A stretch of DNA of 17,164 bases, taken from the NCBI GenBank assembly GCA_028289305.1, contig JANQQO010000185.1, forward strand, positions 1 through 17,164. The letters run 5' to 3'. The position numbers and the translations under genes were made by a program. The number at the start of each line of letters is the position of its first letter. Positions within the stretch are counted from its first letter, which is position 1. The notes beneath the pieces were generated by a model that was given only the letters and a program-made list of their open reading frames with translations, searched no databases and was not told the origin of the DNA. Below, in pieces: positions 13,305 to 17,164 of this stretch. The stretch is from Rickettsiales bacterium (GTDB taxonomy: Bacteria; Pseudomonadota; Alphaproteobacteria; Rickettsiales; JANQQO01).

Positions 13305-14669
13305 CTATTTCGAAGGCGCGGTAGCGTCCGCCTCACGATCACCAAACCTTCCAACAAAATTTGCCGTCACTCCAACTGCCTTATCAATACCAGCTATAAT
13401 AGTGGATACCGATTCCCTAACACCACGTGGCAGCCTAGATAAGAGTGCATCCTTCGCTGCATTAAACTCCTGCTCTCCTCTGGTAATGCCACCTTTTCCT
13501 TCTTGTCCCATAAATTCCGTACCACGGCGCGAGAAATATGCCACCGTTCCTAATACATTACCCTTATCTGGGTAGGGAACATATTTAGCCCTTGGAATAC
13601 CACCGCTGGGCAAAATATCGCCCATTCCTAATAACGTTGCAGAATCAACTTGCGTAAAATTACTGCGCTCTTCTTCCATAATCTGTGCGGCTAATCTCAA
13701 GCTTTCTTCATTATGCGTTGCAACAGTAATAAGGCCAAATCGCCCAGATTTATAAAGCCTCTCGAACGCTGCACCATAGGTATTATCCGTATTTTCCTTG
13801 CTCGCACCATCATAATGAGGGTCATCTTCCGGCCCACTATGCCATATCTTACCTTTTTCACGATCCTCACCAATATACGCACCACGAACCAACTTAACAC
13901 CGAGGCGCTTACCTAAATCCGGCCTGTCTTCGGTCATTGCCAAAAGTTCACCTACCCTCTCTACAGTGTCTTTTAAATATGCCTGCACCGTCACATTAAG
14001 CGCATGCCCTTCCTCCAAAGCGTCAAAACATACTTTCCTTATTATCGCGTTTATATAGGTCTGCTCAGCATCAATATATACACTAACCCCGTTTTCCTTC
14101 GCATGGGCTAACAGCGCATTAACCGTATCCTGTATCTCTCCCAGCACCTTTTTCTCCCCATCATCCAACGTAGCTCCATCAAAATTCTTCTCCAACTTCT
14201 TAGATATTTTTTCCATATCTTCAAATGGCATTAACGTTGAAAGTTTTACAGCTAGGGAAACATTACCATCATCAACAGACGAGAAACGCGCCTTTAGCTC
14301 CTTACATGCTTCAATAGCCTTTTGATATTCATCCCTCACCGCATCAAAAACCTCTTGTGTAGGGGTATCATTGCCTTCAGGCGCAGCGTAATCCAGAATA
14401 ACTCCTATTTTTTTGCTGAGGAGCTTCTCTGCCGTCTTTTTCGTCTCGTCAATACCAACGCCACCAAAAAAGATCTTTATGGCCGTATGTTTAAGAGCAA
14501 ATTCAAGAAAATTATTAACAATGGAATTATCCCATGAGGCGGCTTTATCAAGCATGGGCAGCAGTACATTATTTAAAAACCCCGTTTTCATCGAACCAAA
14601 CATGGCAAGCTTACCTACCAGCTCAATTGTCGACACATCATCATATGGTGTCACTTCCGGTGTTTTCAT
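13305..14669 (-). CDS. Proline dehydrogenase, monofunctional
   Basis: This enzyme oxidises L-proline to pyrroline-5-carboxylate with FAD and passes electrons to the membrane quinone pool. The 454-residue protein carries only the PRODH barrel, without the P5C dehydrogenase or DNA-binding parts of PutA. Motifs in order: VKLSTL with a flavin-contact Lys (142), YIDAEQT (198-204), VKLVRGAY (258-265), VATHN (316-320), AKYVPY (361-366), and RRGTE (381-385), the RRxxE that holds the proline carboxylate. The N-terminal layout (DDVSTIELVGKLAMFGSM, then FFGGVGIDETKKTAEKL and GVILDYAAPEG) resembles the mitochondrial PRODH type more than PutA. No Shine-Dalgarno is visible before the ATG. It lies 38 bases after the lipoprotein operon with a TATAAT in the gap. 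Confidence 0.9.
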   Translation of the reverse strand: MKTPEVTPYDDVSTIELVGKLAMFGSMKTGFLNNVLLPMLDKAASWDNSIVNNFLEFALKHTAIKIFFGGVGIDETKKTAEKLLSKKIGVILDYAAPEGNDTPTQEVFDAVRDEYQKAIEACKELKARFSSVDDGNVSLAVKLSTLMPFEDMEKISKKLEKNFDGATLDDGEKKVLGEIQDTVNALLAHAKENGVSVYIDAEQTYINAIIRKVCFDALEEGHALNVTVQAYLKDTVERVGELLAMTEDRPDLGKRLGVKLVRGAYIGEDREKGKIWHSGPEDDPHYDGASKENTDNTYGAAFERLYKSGRFGLITVATHNEESLRLAAQIMEEERSNFTQVDSATLLGMGDILPSGGIPRAKYVPYPDKGNVLGTVAYFSRRGTEFMGQEGKGGITRGEQEFNAAKDALLSRLPRGVRESVSTIIAGIDKAVGVTANFVGRFGDREADATAPSK

Positions 14670-14687
14670 ATAAACAACACGCGTTAC

Positions 14688-14693
14688 ATTATA
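14688..14693 (-). promoter_or_regulatory. Possible -10 box before proline dehydrogenase
   Basis: A consensus TATAAT on the minus strand, 18 bases before the PRODH ATG, which would give a very short leader of about 12-14 bases. This fits the missing ribosome site. No good -35 is found at 16-18 bases, so it may be weak, activator-dependent, or chance. Confidence 0.3.
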
Positions 14694-14707
14694 GATATTC
14701 TGATGTC

Positions 14708-15289
14708 TTAAGGTCCCCAGCTATAGCCGGTGCTGCCCCAAAACGGAATGCCGTTATTGCCGCTTAAACCCTGTGCACCAAACGGAACATCTGGGTCATC
14801 ATTATCAAAGGGCGCACGGTTAAACGCTACGCCAAATGGCGGATCCTCAGTTTTAGGAAAAGTCGGCCAACCAGGAATCGGCAAGCCATTCCAGGTAGGG
14901 GGCGCAAAACCATTGCGCACCACATTCCGCTGGTTACGCAAATCCCCAAATACCGACCCACGGAAGCTAGGATCCACCTCATTAAAGAACGTACCCGCCG
15001 CCAATGTCCTCTTCACGTGGTGACGACAATAGTTAAACGCATCCTGCCACACCTTAAAATACGTATCGTTATCTACTAATTTACGATCCTGCTTAAAGCT
15101 ATAAAAGGACTTATACCAATCGTTACCATACGTGGTTAGTCCACTTTCACAGCCATCTTTCCACCCTTGCTGATATTCCGGTGGACCTTCCGGAACATTA
15201 CTCAAAAGTGCCGGTGTCGGACTATGGCACGCCGTCACAAAAAATAGTGCCACTACCCATAATAACGATATGTGTCGTGCTACACTCAT
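14708..15289 (-). CDS. Paralogous lipoprotein 5, with long C-terminal extension
   Basis: A 193-residue lipoprotein. Signal peptide MSVARHISLLWVVALFFVTAC has its lipobox Cys at 21 (V-T-A-C). The family domain follows: EGPPEYQQGWKDGCESGLTTYG, then YSFKQDRKL, TYFKVWQDAFNYCRHH. From about residue 97 it has a ~95-residue extension absent from the four paralogues, rich in Pro, Gly, Asn and Phe (GLPIPGWPTFP, NNGIPFWGSTGYSWGP). The frame continues 13 codons upstream, but AAGGAG 6 bases before ATG 15287-15289, and the lipobox position, fix this start. The ATG overlaps the previous stop (ATGA). No Asp at +2, so outer-membrane sorting is likely by the E. coli rule. Function unknown. Confidence 0.8.
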   Translation of the reverse strand: MSVARHISLLWVVALFFVTACHSPTPALLSNVPEGPPEYQQGWKDGCESGLTTYGNDWYKSFYSFKQDRKLVDNDTYFKVWQDAFNYCRHHVKRTLAAGTFFNEVDPSFRGSVFGDLRNQRNVVRNGFAPPTWNGLPIPGWPTFPKTEDPPFGVAFNRAPFDNDDPDVPFGAQGLSGNNGIPFWGSTGYSWGP

Positions 15290-15603
15290 TGTAGACTCCT
15301 TACCCAGTTCTCTGCATACCAACGGCAATAGGTATATGCATCACGCCATGCACGGTAATACGCAGGGTTCTTTAACAAGTTCAGATCCTGCTTGAAGGTA
15401 TAAGCAAATTTATAACGATCATTACCATAAACGCCCATACCCGTATCGCAGCCGTCTTCCCAACCTTTTCTAAACTCCGGTGGGCCATCAGGTGTTTCAC
15501 CCAACCCCCACGGCCGTGGTTGATAAATCTCTTCAGATATCTGTGCACAGCCAATAACCGCAAGACACATAGCCAACACAAATAAGATACGACATTGCCT
15601 CAC
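15286..15603 (-). CDS. Paralogous lipoprotein 4
   Basis: A 105-residue lipoprotein of the same family. I choose the GTG start at 15601-15603: GGAGG lies 5 bases before it, it overlaps the previous stop as GTGA, and it gives a standard signal peptide (VRQCRILFVLAMCLAVIGC, lipobox Cys 19). The open frame extends 14 codons further upstream, which is not supported. The mature part has DGPPEFRKGWEDGCDTGMGVYG, YTFKQDLNL and AYYRAWRDAYTYCRWY. The two family cysteines are in place. Its stop overlaps the next start as ATGA, so it is translationally coupled on both sides. Confidence 0.8.
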   Translation of the reverse strand: MRQCRILFVLAMCLAVIGCAQISEEIYQPRPWGLGETPDGPPEFRKGWEDGCDTGMGVYGNDRYKFAYTFKQDLNLLKNPAYYRAWRDAYTYCRWYAENWVRSLQ

Positions 15604-15920
15604 AAGAACCTCCGGAAGTTCCATTGACTCGTATAGCGCTGACAATAGTCAAACGCGTCTTTCCACCCTTTATAATAGATACGATTCTGCGCTAGCGTCG
15701 CATCCTGCTTAAACTCATAGAAATACTTGTAATAGTGATTAGCCGAACCTGAGGTGCCACTCTCGCACCCATCCTGCCATCCTTGAATATAGAGCGGGGG
15801 ATATTCACGCTCATCCATATCTTTCGGCCCTTCAAAACGCCATGCTTGCCACGGAGGTCCTGAACGGCACCCCGCCAGTAATACCACCATACATACCATA
15901 ATTATCCATTTCGTGCGCAT
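15600..15920 (-). CDS. Paralogous lipoprotein 3
   Basis: A 106-residue lipoprotein. Signal peptide MRTKWIIMVCMVVLLAGC has lipobox L-A-G-C (Cys 18). The family domain reads YPPLYIQGWQDGCESGTSG, YEFKQDATL and IYYKGWKDAFDYCQRY. It ends WNFRRFL. The ribosome site GGAGA overlaps the stop of the preceding gene (TAGGAGA), 9 bases separate the two genes, and its own stop overlaps the next GTG by 4 bases. The residue after the lipid Cys is Arg, so there is no inner-membrane retention Asp. Function unknown. Confidence 0.8.
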   Translation of the reverse strand: MRTKWIIMVCMVVLLAGCRSGPPWQAWRFEGPKDMDEREYPPLYIQGWQDGCESGTSGSANHYYKYFYEFKQDATLAQNRIYYKGWKDAFDYCQRYTSQWNFRRFL

Positions 15921-15929
15921 CTTTTTCTC

Positions 15930-16247
15930 CTAAATGCCCAATTTGCGCGAACTTTCCATATAAAGCGTGCAATACAAAAAGGCGTCTTTCCACACCTGGT
16001 AATACACCTTGTTGTTCTGTAACACCGGATCACGCTTCAGCTTGTGTACTTTCAAGAACTTCTCTACCTGTCCACCATAAGCAGAAAGGCCACTTTCACA
16101 GCCATCTCTCCACCCCTGCTGATACTCAGGCGGCCCAGCAGGCGGCTCCAAATTCATCGAATACGGCACAAAGAATCCACGTACGGAATTCTCCGCGCAC
16201 CCCATAAGCAACATCATGCTTACCATTGTCACTACCACTATTTTCAC
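15930..16247 (-). CDS. Paralogous lipoprotein 2
   Basis: A 105-residue lipoprotein starting at GTG 16245-16247, with AAGGAG 8 bases before. Signal peptide: hydrophobic IVVVTMVSMMLLMGC with lipobox L-M-G-C (Cys 17). The family domain reads AGPPEYQQGWRDGCESGLSAYG, HKLKRDPVL and VYYQVWKDAFLYCTLY. The PPEYQQGW-DGCESGL stretch is nearly identical to lipoprotein 5, so these two are the closest pair at the N-terminal motif. It lies 16 bases after the first gene of the set. Function unknown. Confidence 0.8.
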   Translation of the reverse strand: MKIVVVTMVSMMLLMGCAENSVRGFFVPYSMNLEPPAGPPEYQQGWRDGCESGLSAYGGQVEKFLKVHKLKRDPVLQNNKVYYQVWKDAFLYCTLYMESSRKLGI

Positions 16248-16263
16248 CGTACCTACTCCTTAT

Positions 16264-16575
16264 CTATAGTGGGTCATCATCCACGTAATACGTGCAATAA
16301 ATAATCCCTGTACGAAATCCCTTATAATAATCCGGGCTTTCAATACCGCGCAGCGCGTCATAATTAAATGTGTTCAATCGGTTAAATCCTGAGCCAATCG
16401 AGGCCACCTGTGTTTGGCAGCCATGGCGAAATCCTACGCTATATTCATCATCCCCCTCTGGCAAATTGCTCATAAATAGAGGTTTAGATACAATAGAGGA
16501 GGTAAAAGAATCCGAACCAGCACCGGCACAGCTGGTAACCGCCAATAACACTGCTATGATGAAGATTTTTCCCAC
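16264..16575 (-). CDS. Paralogous lipoprotein 1, most divergent member
   Basis: A 103-residue lipoprotein with GTG start at 16573-16575, supported by AGAGG 7 bases before. Signal peptide MGKIFIIAVLLAVTSC has lipobox V-T-S-C (Cys 16), then a Ser-rich linker. The domain is recognisable but divergent: EGDDEYSVGFRHGCQTQVASIG (F for W, H for D) and DYYKGFRTGIIYCTYY. The FKQD centre is missing. It is the promoter-proximal gene of the five. Both domain cysteines are kept, which argues they are structurally needed, perhaps as a disulfide. Function unknown. Confidence 0.78.
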   Translation of the reverse strand: MGKIFIIAVLLAVTSCAGAGSDSFTSSIVSKPLFMSNLPEGDDEYSVGFRHGCQTQVASIGSGFNRLNTFNYDALRGIESPDYYKGFRTGIIYCTYYVDDDPL

Positions 16576-16603
16576 GATAAAACCTCTTCTATTTATAATG
16601 GCT

Positions 16604-16612
16604 ATTATACCA
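16604..16612 (-). promoter_or_regulatory. Extended -10 promoter of the lipoprotein operon
   Basis: On the minus strand TGG-TATAAT: a perfect -10 (16604-16609) with the extended TGn (16610-16612). Transcription would start near 16597, with a ~20-base leader before the GTG. A TTGTTA lies only 13 bases upstream, too close for a normal -35, so this is read as an extended -10 promoter. Confidence 0.6.
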
Positions 16613-16621
16613 TAGAAAAGG

Positions 16622-16656
16622 TTAACAAATTGTTAAGATTTATGACATTTTGTTAA
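16622..16656. promoter_or_regulatory. Candidate operator palindrome upstream of the lipoprotein operon
   Basis: TTAACAA-A-TTGTTAA (16622-16636) is a perfect inverted repeat at the -35 position of the promoter. A third half-site TTGTTAA occurs at 16650-16656, 20 bases (two DNA turns) from the second. Such spacing suits a regulator binding on one face. AT-rich DNA makes chance palindromes commoner, so this is tentative. The rest of 16576-16727 shows no gene. Confidence 0.4.
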
Positions 16657-16727
16657 AATTTTAGAAAAAATACAAAAAACTTTCCCTCATGAATATTGCC
16701 CTTAAGATTCAACTACTTAACAGCAAT

Positions 16728-17164
16728 TCATTCATGCATATACCCCGTTTTTTCTAGCCGCAATGGTGTGTTTTCTGCATCCAATACCTGCACACCCGCG
16801 TCCTTCTCAATCTGCCCAATCGGCGTAATCGCTACATCATGTGCTTTACCCACCTCCACTACCTCCTCTAAGCGCGCCTTAGGCACTGTAAAACACAACT
16901 CATAGTCATCTCCTCCGGTTAAAATCCCCTCCCACAGATCCGCATCATGCTCCACCAAGGTCTGTGCTGCCTCAGAAAGCGGTATTTTCTCCTGATATAT
17001 CACCGCCCCCACGCCTGAACACGCCGTGATATGCCCTAAATCCGCCACCAATCCATCGGAAATGTCCACTGCCGCCGTCGCCATCCCGGTCAACGCCGCC
17101 CCAATATCAACCCTGGGTTGCGGAATATGGTAACGTGACAACAAATACTCGCGTATGGGTTGTG
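16728..17164 (-). CDS. thiL: Thiamine-monophosphate kinase, C-terminal part
   Basis: ThiL phosphorylates thiamine monophosphate to the active cofactor thiamine diphosphate. The frame is open to the window edge (QPIREYLLSRYHIPQPR), so the N-terminal part is missing. Visible motifs: AAVDISDGLVADLGHI (metal/nucleotide-binding region), LTGGDDYELCFTVP (the ThiL signature) and ITPIGQIEKDAGVQVLD near the end. The codon at 17142-17144 is an internal TTG Leu, not a start. The protein ends GYMHE, where the family usually has a GY.HF-like end. It lies upstream of the lipoprotein operon on the same strand, with a 152-base promoter-containing gap. Confidence 0.92.
   Translation of the reverse strand, partial: QPIREYLLSRYHIPQPRVDIGAALTGMATAAVDISDGLVADLGHITACSGVGAVIYQEKIPLSEAAQTLVEHDADLWEGILTGGDDYELCFTVPKARLEEVVEVGKAHDVAITPIGQIEKDAGVQVLDAENTPLRLEKTGYMHE

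Noticed and set aside
12656..13324. Plus-strand open frame of 222 codons containing WWARRDLNPRPRRYERPAL
   Set aside because: It is antisense to the BrnT/BrnA-type genes and to the CAU tRNA; the RRDLNPRP stretch is a standard false translation of a tRNA complement.

Overview
The window looks like the chromosome of a Gram-negative bacterium, most likely an alphaproteobacterium. The evidence is the RecJ, DnaK, DnaJ and ThiL sequences, a sigma-32-type promoter before dnaK, signal peptides with lipoboxes, and two tRNAs with encoded CCA ends. Base composition is moderate in the housekeeping genes and clearly more AT-rich in several accessory genes. The genus cannot be fixed from this sequence. Dispersed short palindromes and repeats are abundant between genes.

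Region 1 (1-4567) is housekeeping: the 3' part of recJ, a heat-shock promoter, dnaK and dnaJ as an operon, and tRNA-Ser(GGA). A family of 7-base tandem repeats (RGTGYTR) sits directly after both the recJ and the dnaJ stop codons.

Region 2 (4568-9260) is accessory. It holds palindromic debris, an AT-rich isochorismatase-like hydrolase, a secreted protein gene bracketed by a ~107-base direct repeat, a run of small membrane proteins (including a DUF4177-type and a DUF2157-type protein), and a small secreted protein with its own promoter and terminator.

Region 3 (9564-13232) has a prepilin-peptidase homologue whose second catalytic aspartate is replaced by tyrosine, a nested palindromic element, a GT41/HMW1C-like glycosyltransferase, a BrnT/BrnA-type toxin-antitoxin pair, and a tRNA with a CAU anticodon (probably the lysidine-modified tRNA-Ile2).

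Region 4 (13305-17164), all on the minus strand, has the 3' part of thiL, then an operon of five short paralogous lipoproteins, then a monofunctional proline dehydrogenase of the mitochondrial-like type. The lipoproteins share a two-cysteine domain (G-W-x-D-G-C ... Y-Y-x2-W-x-D-A-x2-Y-C). They are packed with 4-base overlaps or very short gaps, and the operon is preceded by an extended -10 promoter and a TTAACAA/TTGTTAA palindrome. I do not recognise this family, and it is the best candidate here for an undescribed system: probably a set of outer-membrane lipoproteins made together from one transcript.
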